Origin: an uncultured Akkermansia sp. | GTDB taxonomy: Bacteria; Verrucomicrobiota; Verrucomicrobiia; Verrucomicrobiales; Akkermansiaceae | Length of the DNA stretch: 64,000 nucleotides | Assembly (NCBI GenBank): GCA_944390825.1 | Contig: CALXRG010000015.1 | Span: 1 to 64,000 of the forward strand | Direction of reading: 5' to 3' | Shown here: piece after piece, positions 17,164-25,715 of the stretch | Layout: each line of letters opens with the position of its first letter | Numbering within the stretch: position 1 is the first letter of the stretch | The notes under the pieces: generated by a model | The model's database searches: none | Told to the model about the DNA's origin: nothing | Seen by the model: only the letters and a program-made list of their open reading frames with translations | Program-made: the position numbers and the translations under genes

Positions 17164-18350
17164 GAGAACAGATGATAAAGGTTTGGAAGATATGGTTTGC
17201 AGCTGTAATCCCGCCTGCTGCACGTTTCCGCCAGTTGTTGCAGACGTGCAGGACGGCTCAAGAGTTGATGCAACGCAGAAGCCACTTCAGATGGCTCGTG
17301 GGAGGGCAGGATCACTCCGTCCACTCCATCCTCCAGCTGTCCCGCAGCTGTTGGATAAGGGGTGATGGCCACGGGCTTCCCCAATGCCTGAGCTTCCAGC
17401 ACAGCCACACACTTACCCTCATAACGGCTGGGTTGCACATAGAGATCACAAGCCTTCATGTAGGGATACGGATTATCCCGCTTACCCAGGATGTGGAAAG
17501 ACTCCTTCATCCCGTACTCACTGATTGCTTTTCGTATCAAGGGCTCATCTCCTCCGTAGCCGATGATATACCAATGAACATCCTGTCGCAGCTTGCGTAA
17601 TTCCGCCATAATGGAGACAGCTCCATCAAAGTTTTTAGCATGGCAGAAGCGTCCGACAGAGAGAAGTTTGAGAACTCCCTTCATTTCTCCCGAAATATCC
17701 TGCTCGTTCGCCTGCCTTTCCAGCAAACTGCGAGTGACGCCATTTTCGACCATGGTCAGCCGATCCGCTAGGGAGGGAAAGACCTTGGCGAAGCCCGAAT
17801 GCACGGCGGGTGAAATGGAGATGATACGGTCAAAAAGGGCCCATCCAGCGACGTCTCGCTGGGCGTTCCGAGTTAGGTAGGCATAATCCGTATGGATCCA
17901 GGCAATGTATTGTCTGGCTTTTACATGCCGACGTTCGATGCGGTGGTTGGCCAGATAGGAAATACAAGCATCATACGTGGTACGTGGGTTGATGGACGGA
18001 AGGATGGGTGCTGCCCAGCGGTCGATCTCGTCATAGATATTACCTCCATCTCGGCTCACTCGGGCGGCGCAGGCTGCCGCAATCTTGGTCGCGGCGATAA
18101 GGGGGTGCGCGCAGATGATCTCCTTGATGCCGGAGTTCAGTGCGCGATAAGCCGGAATCTCAGGCAAAAGTTTCACTTCTTTGGGGAGATATTCCATTAA
18201 CTCTCCCTCGTGTTTGTAGAGAAAGAGATCGACATCGTAACGCTCGTAGTCGAAGGATTCGAGCATGGAAAGTAGGGCTCTTTCCGCCCCACCTAAGAAC
18301 ATGCTACACTGTGTGATGAGGATACGCTTTTTCATCATAGAATTAGTCAA
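17160..18350 (-). CDS. GT4-family glycosyltransferase
   Basis: 396 aa. N-terminal ILITQCSMFLGGAERAL is the classic GGAE loop of GT4 enzymes; the C-terminal half has LLSVGRFCHAKNFDGA (~229-244) and QPSRYEGKCVAVLEAQALGKP (~316 on). TTG 18350 is used because AGGA sits ~6 nt upstream and the codon overlaps the previous stop. ATG codons at 18338 and 18335 are alternatives without a ribosome site. GT-B, retaining. Confidence 0.85.
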   Translation of the reverse strand: MTNSMMKKRILITQCSMFLGGAERALLSMLESFDYERYDVDLFLYKHEGELMEYLPKEVKLLPEIPAYRALNSGIKEIICAHPLIAATKIAAACAARVSRDGGNIYDEIDRWAAPILPSINPRTTYDACISYLANHRIERRHVKARQYIAWIHTDYAYLTRNAQRDVAGWALFDRIISISPAVHSGFAKVFPSLADRLTMVENGVTRSLLERQANEQDISGEMKGVLKLLSVGRFCHAKNFDGAVSIMAELRKLRQDVHWYIIGYGGDEPLIRKAISEYGMKESFHILGKRDNPYPYMKACDLYVQPSRYEGKCVAVLEAQALGKPVAITPYPTAAGQLEDGVDGVILPSHEPSEVASALHQLLSRPARLQQLAETCSRRDYSCKPYLPNLYHLFS

Positions 18351-19321
18351 ACGATTTCCTGATGATGTTTCCTCATGATGGCACGTTCGTCCCTAGACGA
18401 GCCAATATACAAAAGCTTATTCAGTATCAAAACAAGCAGATCAATAGTTTTTAGCATGCTGAAGATGATCGCATGACGTGCAAAGCCTAGCAGACGCCTC
18501 TGCCTTGCCAGGTTTATGTTCCATTGTTTGATCGGCATTTTAGAGATCCTAAGCTGCCATCTCTGGGTTGTGCGATATCGATAGTAGAGCTGTTGCGCCT
18601 CGGAAGCAGAGCCTATGCGATGCTGCTTAAGCCAGTAGTTTGGCAGAGCAAAATACAACCTCGACAAGTTGTCTTCATCTGAATCTGCCGTAACTGAGCC
18701 TGCGTGTTGGCGGTATAATACGTCTTGAGTCTCTGTAAAAGCTATCAGGGGATGATGTATGGCGTACTTTGACCACGCTGCCCAATCCTCTGCATTTTTC
18801 ATGTTTTCCGGGAAAAGGGGGAGGAGAGCCTTCGCGTTATCTGCTTTGAGAATGGAGGTAGAAGAGTGCACGTAGAGTGAGGGTGTGGCGAAATAGGGCT
18901 GCTCTTCTATGGGGGTGGGTGCGGCAGTGAGAGATAAGCACTCAGTGTCTGCTCCCATGACGTATCTGCTGGAATACCACGCTATATCCTCGTGTTGGGA
19001 AAGGTAAAGATGTGCTCGTGTCAGGTGATCGGAATCCCAGACATCGTCTGAATCTAAAAAGGCAATGTATTTCCCTCGAGCTTCCCTGATTCCGATGTTG
19101 CGTGCGCATGATACCCCGGAGTTAGGAATTGACACGATACGCATTCTCTTGTCTTGGAGTATGCTTATCCTCTCCATGGAGTGATCCGTCGAACCATCGT
19201 TGACAACGATTAGTTCCCAGTCGCTATTCTTCTGTCGAAGAACCGAGGTGATCGTTTCTTCAATATGCTGCTCCGCATTGTAGACGGGGATGACGATGCT
19301 GAAAAAGGGTGACGGCTCCAT
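18347..19321 (-). CDS. GT2-family glycosyltransferase
   Basis: 324 aa from ATG 19321 (MEPSPFFSIVIPVYNAE), 5 nt after the EpsG-like gene; the frame is open further up but that part lies inside the polymerase gene. IVVNDGSTD (~37-45), SGVSCARNIG (~66-75) and AFLDSDDVW (~85-93) are the GT-A motifs. The C-terminus is basic with a hydrophobic patch, fitting membrane association. Confidence 0.87.
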   Translation of the reverse strand: MEPSPFFSIVIPVYNAEQHIEETITSVLRQKNSDWELIVVNDGSTDHSMERISILQDKRMRIVSIPNSGVSCARNIGIREARGKYIAFLDSDDVWDSDHLTRAHLYLSQHEDIAWYSSRYVMGADTECLSLTAAPTPIEEQPYFATPSLYVHSSTSILKADNAKALLPLFPENMKNAEDWAAWSKYAIHHPLIAFTETQDVLYRQHAGSVTADSDEDNLSRLYFALPNYWLKQHRIGSASEAQQLYYRYRTTQRWQLRISKMPIKQWNINLARQRRLLGFARHAIIFSMLKTIDLLVLILNKLLYIGSSRDERAIMRKHHQEIV

Positions 19322-19326
19322 CGATT

Positions 19327-20475
19327 TTAAGCAACTAAGGGCAGGATAAAGCTTGAAAAGAACGTATATGCGTAGCAAATCAGGAGGAAGCCCGCGAGTT
19401 TTTGACTCTGATCCTTCCATACCCTGACTTTGAGCCAAGGATATATCAAGACGATGGGCATGATAAACCAGGAAAGCTGGGCGAAGCGGTTGCTGAAGGA
19501 AGCATACATCATCAGGATCCAGAAGGCGTTGCTGGTAACGTAAATATTAAAAAGCCAGAGATAGGTTTTATCCCGATACCCTCGCCGAATGAAGAAATAC
19601 CAGCCTGTGATAATGGGGAGAGAGGAGTACAGTAAAAAATCGGCTCGAAAGCCCGTATAATAGCCGCCTGAGTTCAGGTCACGAACTCCATAGTGAGAAA
19701 GACGAGGGTCGTCAAAAAAGCCGCTGGAGGCGATGGCGGTGCTGAGGCTTCCTCCCCCTACAGCAGCGGCCAAAATGCAGAGAACCCAGCCGACAATGTA
19801 GAGCTTGGGATTGGTGATCTTCCATGCCAAAATGGATGAACCAATCAGCAAATACATGGACTTGTGCACGCCCACTGCTAGGAAACACAGCAATGCTGCC
19901 ACCCAAAGTTTATCCCGATAGCTCAATGCCAGAATCAACATGGAGGCAGCCATGCCGTTGCGAACGCCATTCACTCCGTAGGAGAAAAAGCTGAAGGCGG
20001 CGCAGATCATCAGGAAGGGTAGAAACCAATGCGCATCAAATGTCCGTTTGCAGAAAAGAGCGGCACAGCCGACGTAGGAAAGGGCGGCTATAAGGAAGGC
20101 CAGGTGCTCGTCTGCGTAGAAGGCGGAAAATGACTCGATGCAGCCGTAGAACCACTCCCCCCCCCAGTCAATCGAAGAAAGCCAGCTGGGCGGATTCAGG
20201 GCTTTCAGAGCTAGGATGCTACCTTTGTAATTGAAGGTGTCGCAAAAGTCCGGATATTCTCTGAAAGAGGTGGTGGGCCGCAGACCGATGTAGAGGATGA
20301 GGAAGACGACGAGCAAAGCGCCGATGAATCGGGTAGCGCGGGAGGCGTTCCACTGGTAGATAGAACCCTTGTATCCCTGTACAACCGCCGTCATCACGAG
20401 GAGGAAGATAATCCCGTTAAACAGGGGAACATACAGCCATCCCGGGATGCAGGTGAATGACGGCAGTGAGAGCAT
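19327..20475 (-). CDS. EpsG-family polysaccharide polymerase (Wzy role)
   Basis: 382 aa with about ten membrane helices. The signatures are GLRPTTSFREYPD (~62-74), SYGVNGVRNGMAASML (~163-178) and AVGVHKSMYLLI (~197-208), whose Arg and His residues are conserved in EpsG/Wzy-type polymerases. It should link repeat units in the periplasm. It lies directly upstream of the run of glycosyltransferase genes and 18 nt after the pglE homologue. Composition shifts to AT-richer sequence from here to 5398. Confidence 0.83.
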   Translation of the reverse strand: MLSLPSFTCIPGWLYVPLFNGIIFLLVMTAVVQGYKGSIYQWNASRATRFIGALLVVFLILYIGLRPTTSFREYPDFCDTFNYKGSILALKALNPPSWLSSIDWGGEWFYGCIESFSAFYADEHLAFLIAALSYVGCAALFCKRTFDAHWFLPFLMICAAFSFFSYGVNGVRNGMAASMLILALSYRDKLWVAALLCFLAVGVHKSMYLLIGSSILAWKITNPKLYIVGWVLCILAAAVGGGSLSTAIASSGFFDDPRLSHYGVRDLNSGGYYTGFRADFLLYSSLPIITGWYFFIRRGYRDKTYLWLFNIYVTSNAFWILMMYASFSNRFAQLSWFIMPIVLIYPWLKVRVWKDQSQKLAGFLLICYAYTFFSSFILPLVA

Positions 20476-20493
20476 AGGATTTGAGCGGATGGG

Positions 20494-21627
20494 TTAGCGC
20501 TTGCAGATGAGATCAACGATGCGCTCCAGATCGGCATCAGAGACACAGGGCCCGCTGGGCAGGCAGAGGCCTTGAGCGAAGCGGGCTTCGGCGACGCCGT
20601 TACTGTAAAAGGGGTAGGAAGCACAGGTTGGCTGCAGGTGCATGGGTTTCCAGAGGGGGCGGCTTTCGATGTTCGCTTCCTGCAGTTTGGCGGCGAGTTC
20701 GTTGCGATCACAGCCGTAGGCGACGGGATCAATGAGGATAGTGCTCAGCCAGAAGTTGGAATCGAAATCCGGCCCGGGGTTTTGCTGAACGGTGATACCA
20801 GGAACGTCAGCGAGCTGCTCGGTGTAGATGCTCTGGACGCGACGGCGATGCGCCATGAACTCATGGATGCCGGTCAGCTGCCCGCGGCCGATGCCCGCGC
20901 AGACGTTGCTGAGACGGTAGTTATAGCCAACCTTGGTATGCCAGTATTCGTTGTACGGGTTGGGATCACGCGCCTGTGTCGCGTAGAACTTGACCCTGGC
21001 GGCTGCCTCTGCACTGGGGCAGATAAGAGCACCACCGCCGGACGTGGTGATCATTTTGTTACCGTTGAAGGAGAGGGCGCCATAGGTGCCGAAGGTGCCG
21101 CAACGTTTTCCTTTGTAGTCAGAGCCAATGGCTTCGCAAGCATCCTCAAGCACGGGAATGTCGTACTTGTTGGCGACAGCCATCAGTTCGTCGATGTGGG
21201 CTGGCATGCCGTAAAGATAAACGGGAATGATGGCCTTGGGTTTGCGTCCCGTCTTGGCAATACGGTCCACGATGGCTTCTTCCAGCAGCTCGGGATCCAT
21301 GTTCCAGCAGTCGGGGGAGCTGTCGACGAGCACGGGGGTAGCGCCGAGGTAGGTGACGGGGTTGACGGAGGCGGCGAAGGTGAAGCTTTGGCAGATGACT
21401 TCGTCGCCGGGTCCGACTCCCAGCATGACGAGACCAAGGTGGATGGCAGCCGTGCCGGCACTGAGGGCGACGACGTGCTCGGCACCCATAAACTCACCCA
21501 GCTCGCGCTCAAAGGCATCGACATTCGGCCCCAACGGTACCACCCAATTGGTATCGAATGCTTCCTGGACGTATTTCTGTTCGTTGCCGGTCATCTTGGC
21601 CAGTGACAGCCATATGCGATTGTTCAT
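20494..21627 (-). CDS. pglE: PglE-like UDP-4-keto-sugar aminotransferase (DegT/DnrJ/EryC1/StrS)
   Basis: 377 aa, PLP-dependent. Matching features are NWVVPLGPNVDAFE (~27-40), ALSAGTAAIHL (~54-64), EDACEAIGS (Asp162 contacts the PLP ring nitrogen) and SFNGNKMITTSGGG, with Lys191 forming the Schiff base. The NGNKxITTSGGG block and NYRLSN near 245 are those of Campylobacter PglE, which aminates UDP-4-keto-6-deoxy-GlcNAc from glutamate. Its position next to pglD, pglC and pglF homologues supports the same pathway. Confidence 0.87.
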   Translation of the reverse strand: MNNRIWLSLAKMTGNEQKYVQEAFDTNWVVPLGPNVDAFERELGEFMGAEHVVALSAGTAAIHLGLVMLGVGPGDEVICQSFTFAASVNPVTYLGATPVLVDSSPDCWNMDPELLEEAIVDRIAKTGRKPKAIIPVYLYGMPAHIDELMAVANKYDIPVLEDACEAIGSDYKGKRCGTFGTYGALSFNGNKMITTSGGGALICPSAEAAARVKFYATQARDPNPYNEYWHTKVGYNYRLSNVCAGIGRGQLTGIHEFMAHRRRVQSIYTEQLADVPGITVQQNPGPDFDSNFWLSTILIDPVAYGCDRNELAAKLQEANIESRPLWKPMHLQPTCASYPFYSNGVAEARFAQGLCLPSGPCVSDADLERIVDLICKR

Positions 21628-21633
21628 CTCTTC

Positions 21634-22233
21634 TTACCGAGTTAATTGTTTAATAATCTTTGCGCGATTCCCCACGACAAGGACTCCGTCCGGCACATTG
21701 TGTGTAACGACGGATCCCGCACCTACGACGCTGTTCTTGCCTATCGAAATACCTTGGATGATGGTCGCGCCTGCTCCCACCCAAGTACCCTCGCCCACCT
21801 GGACATTACCACACAACGTCGCATGAGGGGAAATGTGGACAAAGTCCCCAATGACGCATTCGTGATCTACCGAGGCGCCGGTGTTGATGATGCAGTGCTT
21901 TCCTATTTGTGCACATGTTTGGATGATGGCTCCCTGCATCACGACACTCCCCTCTCCTACAGTCGCTCGGGGTGAAACAACAGCGCTGGGATGAACTGCT
22001 GTGATGAAGTGGCGGGCATACGTTTGCAACTTGGATGCCACGGTTCTGCGGGCTTGATTGCTTCCAATGCTGATGAGGTAATCGGCTCCTCTTATCGGCT
22101 CATGAATGACGTGAACGCCCAGCAAATCGTTCAAATGTGGATTATCGTCGACGAGACCTTCCAGATGCAAATGGCAGGCAGACAAGATATCCATGATCAC
22201 TTTGGCATGGCCACTGGCTCCGTAGAGATACAT
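21634..22233 (-). CDS. pglD: PglD-like UDP-amino-sugar N-acetyltransferase
   Basis: 199 aa. An N-terminal Rossmann-like part (YLYGASGHAKVIMDIL) is followed by left-handed beta-helix hexapeptide repeats. The conserved VDHECVIGDFVHISP holds His124, equivalent to the catalytic base of PglD. The enzyme would acetylate the C4 amino group using acetyl-CoA to give UDP-N,N'-diacetylbacillosamine. The gene is 6 nt before pglE and 2 nt after pglC. Confidence 0.87.
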   Translation of the reverse strand: MYLYGASGHAKVIMDILSACHLHLEGLVDDNPHLNDLLGVHVIHEPIRGADYLISIGSNQARRTVASKLQTYARHFITAVHPSAVVSPRATVGEGSVVMQGAIIQTCAQIGKHCIINTGASVDHECVIGDFVHISPHATLCGNVQVGEGTWVGAGATIIQGISIGKNSVVGAGSVVTHNVPDGVLVVGNRAKIIKQLTR

Positions 22234-22235
22234 AT

Positions 22236-22841
22236 TCAGTTATTTCCGTTAAAGACTTCCATGGTTGCCTGCCCCTGTTGGCTGATATCTTTGCGGCGCA
22301 GGATGTTGTAAATGGTCATCCAGACGATTTTACAATCAAGAAGGAAGGAGAGGTTGTCGACGTACCAGACGTCCAGCTCGAATTTGCGCGCCCAGCTGAT
22401 GGCGTTGCGTCCGTTGACTTGGGCCCAGCCGGAGATGCCGGGGGTGACGAGATGGCGCCGACGCTGGGTTTCGTTATAGAGGGGGAGGTATTGGACGAGG
22501 AGGGGGCGCGGGCCGATGAAGCTCATGTCGCCTTTGAGGACGTTGATGAGCTGGGGAAGTTCGTCGATCGAGGTGGAGCGTACGAATTTGCCGATGGGGG
22601 TGAGGCGCTCGGCGTCCGGAAGGAGGTTGCCGTCCGAATCTTTGCGGTCGTTCATGGTTTTGAATTTGATGACCTGAAAGATTTTTTCATGCTTGCCGGG
22701 TCTCGGCTGGGTGAAGAAGATGCTTCCCCGATTGGCGATGGCCAGTAGGAGCATGGTTCCCAGGATGATGGGCGAGAGCAGCAGGAGCAGGAATAACGCT
22801 GCTACCCGATCGCACAGGGGTTTGATGAATCGGCGGTACAT
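22236..22841 (-). CDS. pglC: PglC-like monotopic phosphoglycosyl transferase (priming enzyme)
   Basis: 201 aa from ATG 22841. It has one N-terminal re-entrant hydrophobic helix (residues ~13-37), IKFKTMNDR (~58-66), the catalytic Asp93-Glu94 pair in [20 protein letters not shown] (~104-115) and [13 protein letters not shown]. It is nearly collinear with Campylobacter PglC, including the FNGNN C-terminus. It transfers the phospho-sugar (expected diNAc-bacillosamine-1-P) to undecaprenyl phosphate at the inner membrane. WbaP-like enzymes have a long N-terminal membrane domain that is absent here. Confidence 0.9.
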   Translation of the reverse strand: MYRRFIKPLCDRVAALFLLLLLSPIILGTMLLLAIANRGSIFFTQPRPGKHEKIFQVIKFKTMNDRKDSDGNLLPDAERLTPIGKFVRSTSIDELPQLINVLKGDMSFIGPRPLLVQYLPLYNETQRRRHLVTPGISGWAQVNGRNAISWARKFELDVWYVDNLSFLLDCKIVWMTIYNILRRKDISQQGQATMEVFNGNN

Positions 22842-22905
22842 GCGCAAGGATGTAGGATGTATGGGGGAGAAAGAAGGTGCGGGGGTTGGAGGTGTTTTTA
22901 GTATA

Positions 22906-24918
22906 TCAGGTTGTTGCGGGGTTGTCGAGCGTTTCGAAGGGGGAGTTTTTGCTTTTGAACTCGGGGACGAGCTGTTTGAGGGCGCTCACGGCGTCGCGCT
23001 CGTGCTGGGCCCGGGCGGCGGTGATGATGAGGTCGGTTTGCTGGCGAATGGTGTCGATCGGGTTCGCGGTGGCTCGGGCGATGCGGATTTTGTGGTGGGT
23101 GGTTTCGGTGGTGCTTTCGCGGTCGGAGAGGACTTCTTCAAAGAGTTTTTCGCCGGGGCGCAGGCCGGTGTAGCGGATGGCGATGTCGATGTCGGGCCGA
23201 AGGCCGGCGAGGGTGATCATGCGCCGGGCGAGGCGTTCGATTTTGACGGGTTCGCCCATGTCGAAGACGTAGATTTCGCCGCCTTGGCTCATGGTGCCGG
23301 CTTGCAGGACGAGCCGGCAGGCTTCCGGGATGGTCATGAAGTAGCGGATGATGTCCGGGTGGGTGACGGTGACGGGGCCGCCTTTGGCGATTTGTTCGCG
23401 GAAGCGGGGGACGACGCTGCCGTTGCTGCCGAGGACGTTGCCGAAGCGGGTGGTGGTGTAGCGGGTGGTGGCGCCGGTGGTTGCGGGTTGTTGGGTGTTG
23501 CTGTTTTGCGGGGCTGCGGCCGCGGGGTCGCTGCTGCCGGGGTGCAGGGCGGTGTTGAGGGCTTGGACGTACATTTCGGCGGCGCGTTTGGTCGCTCCCA
23601 TGACGTTGGTGGGGTTGACGGCTTTGTCGGTGGAGATCATGACGAATTGCCCGACGTGGTGTTCGCGGGCGAGTTCGGCGATGTTGATGGTGCCGGCGAT
23701 GTTGGTGATGATGCCTTCGCAGGGGTTTTCTTCGACGAGTGGGACGTGTTTGTAGGCGGCGGCGTGGAAGATGATATGCGGGTGGTGGGTGGCGATGATG
23801 GCACTGCAGCGTTGGCGGTTGCGGATGTCCGCCATGATGGGGATGATGGGGGTTTGCGGGTGTTTGGCTTCGATTTCGAGCCGGATGAGGTGCAGTGGGG
23901 TTTCGGCGCTGTCGAGTAGGATGAGTTTTTGCGGGGCAAAGCCGCAGAGTTGCCGCACGAGTTCGCTGCCGATGGAGCCCGCCGCTCCGGTGACCATGAT
24001 GACTTTGCCGTTGATTTGCCGGGCGATGCGCTGGGTGTCGATGGTGATTTCGGGCCGTTCAAGGAGGTCTTCGATTTGGACGCGGGCGATGGGGGCGGGG
24101 GTGCTGCCGTCGGTGAGTTTGGGGGCGACGAGGAGTTTGATGCTGGTGCCGCACCAGGCGACGAGGCGGTCTTTTTCGGCCCGAAGGAGGCCGGGGGAGG
24201 TGAAGATGATGGCTTCGGGGATGCGCGCTTCGATGTCGGTTTTGAGTTCGTCGATGTTGTCGCTGGCGTAGATGCGGTATTCTCCTACGGTGAGGTGGCC
24301 GGCTTCTTTGCTGAGGTCGATGAAGGCGGTGGGTAGGTATGTGCCGTGGTAGGCGGTGTTGATGTATTCGGCGTAGGCGGGGAGTTCTTCGAGGTTGCCG
24401 CAGAGGAAGCATTTGGTGGAGCGACGGTCGGCTGGGCGGGTGTCGAGCCGCAGGATGGTGTAGTAGGCGCTGATCATGGCGACACGAAGGCCGATGATGA
24501 GGCCGCTTGCGATGAGGAAGTAGAGGATGCTCAGGCAGAGGGTGTCGCTGATGCTTTCGGTCATGCCGAAGGTGTACCAGCCGATGCTGATGATGAGGGC
24601 GTTGAGGATGAGGGCGCAGACGATGCGCGGGAGGTTGCGGATGTTGGAGTGCCGGATGATGACTTTGTAGAAGCGGAAGATGCTGAAGATGACGGCGCTG
24701 ATGATGGCGGTGCTCAGGGTGAAGGTGAGCAGGTAGGGCAGGCTGGCGGGGCAGCCTTCGATGTAGTGAAAGAGGAGGCAGGCGCTGGCGGCGGCGATGA
24801 TGGAGCAGAGGAGGTCAAGGCTGAGGATGACTCCGCGGTGGATGTATTGCAGGCCTTGTAGCCGGTCAGCCGCTCGGCGAGCCAGGCGATGGAAGGCGGT
24901 GTACATGCGTTTTTTCAT
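22906..24918 (-). CDS. pglF: PglF/WbpM/CapD-family UDP-HexNAc 4,6-dehydratase, membrane-bound
   Basis: 670 aa. Four N-terminal membrane helices (~28-150) precede a Rossmann-like FlaA1 N-domain and the SDR domain with [11 protein letters not shown] (~309-318), [12 protein letters not shown] (~385-396) and [16 protein letters not shown]. The catalytic set is Asp431-Lys432, with Met440 replacing Tyr and Lys444, as in PglF and WbpM. It makes UDP-4-keto-6-deoxy-GlcNAc, the substrate of PglE. Residues ~458-485 form an Ala/Thr/Gln/Asn-rich insert before [10 protein letters not shown] that other members lack. Coding sequence is strongly C-rich, unlike the downstream glycosyltransferase genes. Confidence 0.9.
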   Translation of the reverse strand: MKKRMYTAFHRLARRAADRLQGLQYIHRGVILSLDLLCSIIAAASACLLFHYIEGCPASLPYLLTFTLSTAIISAVIFSIFRFYKVIIRHSNIRNLPRIVCALILNALIISIGWYTFGMTESISDTLCLSILYFLIASGLIIGLRVAMISAYYTILRLDTRPADRRSTKCFLCGNLEELPAYAEYINTAYHGTYLPTAFIDLSKEAGHLTVGEYRIYASDNIDELKTDIEARIPEAIIFTSPGLLRAEKDRLVAWCGTSIKLLVAPKLTDGSTPAPIARVQIEDLLERPEITIDTQRIARQINGKVIMVTGAAGSIGSELVRQLCGFAPQKLILLDSAETPLHLIRLEIEAKHPQTPIIPIMADIRNRQRCSAIIATHHPHIIFHAAAYKHVPLVEENPCEGIITNIAGTINIAELAREHHVGQFVMISTDKAVNPTNVMGATKRAAEMYVQALNTALHPGSSDPAAAAPQNSNTQQPATTGATTRYTTTRFGNVLGSNGSVVPRFREQIAKGGPVTVTHPDIIRYFMTIPEACRLVLQAGTMSQGGEIYVFDMGEPVKIERLARRMITLAGLRPDIDIAIRYTGLRPGEKLFEEVLSDRESTTETTHHKIRIARATANPIDTIRQQTDLIITAARAQHERDAVSALKQLVPEFKSKNSPFETLDNPATT

Positions 24919-25004
24919 GGTTTTATGGCAGGTAGTTGAAAATATTTGTTTTTTAATATTTGTTGTTTTGTTGTGTATGAAGGGGTGGGGCAGTGTGGTG
25001 GCGG

Positions 25005-25688
25005 TTAGGGGTTGAGGTGGAGGCGACGGGCCATGCCGGGGCTGTGGACGTCGGTGCCCCAGAGGGTGTAGAGGCCCAGGGCCCGGAGTTCGTTGGCGCG
25101 TTGTTGGATGGGTTTGCCGTAGAGGCCGGTGAGCGATCCGATGTTGCCTTGGAGTTGGATGCCTTGGGCGACGATGCTCCGGAGGTCGTCGGTGTCGAGG
25201 AGGCGGATGTAGCGTTCGGGGTGGGCGAGGACGGGGGTGTAGCCGAGGTCGCGGACGCTGAGTAGGGCGTCCATCCAGCCGTCGGGCAGGAGGTATTGGG
25301 GCAGTTCGATGAGGACGCGTTCGCCGGGGAGTCTGAGGGGGGCGCCTTCTGCGCGTATGGCAGTGGCAAAGCCTTCGTCGATCATGTATTCGGCGGCGAG
25401 GTGGAGGTGGAAGGTGCCGGGGCCGAGGTGCTGGTCGATTGTTTGCCGGAAGGTGTCAAAGCGTTGCCGGAGTGAGGCGGGGGTGTTGCCGGGGTAGCGC
25501 AGCATGATGTGCGGGGTGCAGCAGGCGCCGCTGAGGCCGCTTTGGATGAGGTGCCGGATGATGGTCAGGCTGGTTTCTGCGTCCGGGGATCCGTCGTCGA
25601 CTCCTGGCAGGATGTGGCTGTGCATGTCCACTCCGTCGGGGAGGAGTTGCTTGCTGTGGGCCTTGGTTCTGAGGAGGAAATCGAACAT
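25005..25688 (-). CDS. CpsB/YwqE-type PHP-domain tyrosine-protein phosphatase
   Basis: 227 aa. DMHSHILPGVDDG (His23, His25, Asp31/32) opens the metal-dependent PHP phosphatase domain; AEYMIDEGF (~111), LAHPERY (~160) and WGTDVHS (~214) supply the remaining ligands. This family dephosphorylates the tyrosine cluster of Wzc/CpsD-type kinases. The substrate kinase is encoded 27 nt upstream on the same strand. It takes the place of the low-molecular-weight phosphatase Wzb of enteric loci. Confidence 0.9.
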   Translation of the reverse strand: MFDFLLRTKAHSKQLLPDGVDMHSHILPGVDDGSPDAETSLTIIRHLIQSGLSGACCTPHIMLRYPGNTPASLRQRFDTFRQTIDQHLGPGTFHLHLAAEYMIDEGFATAIRAEGAPLRLPGERVLIELPQYLLPDGWMDALLSVRDLGYTPVLAHPERYIRLLDTDDLRSIVAQGIQLQGNIGSLTGLYGKPIQQRANELRALGLYTLWGTDVHSPGMARRLHLNP

Positions 25689-25715
25689 GTCAGATGCTGC
25701 CGGATGCTGCTTGGG

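Noticed and set aside
22693-23919. 408-residue plus-strand frame opposite pglC/pglF
   Set aside because: Gly/Val/Asp-rich mirror of C-rich coding sequence; the minus-strand proteins have unambiguous family motifs.
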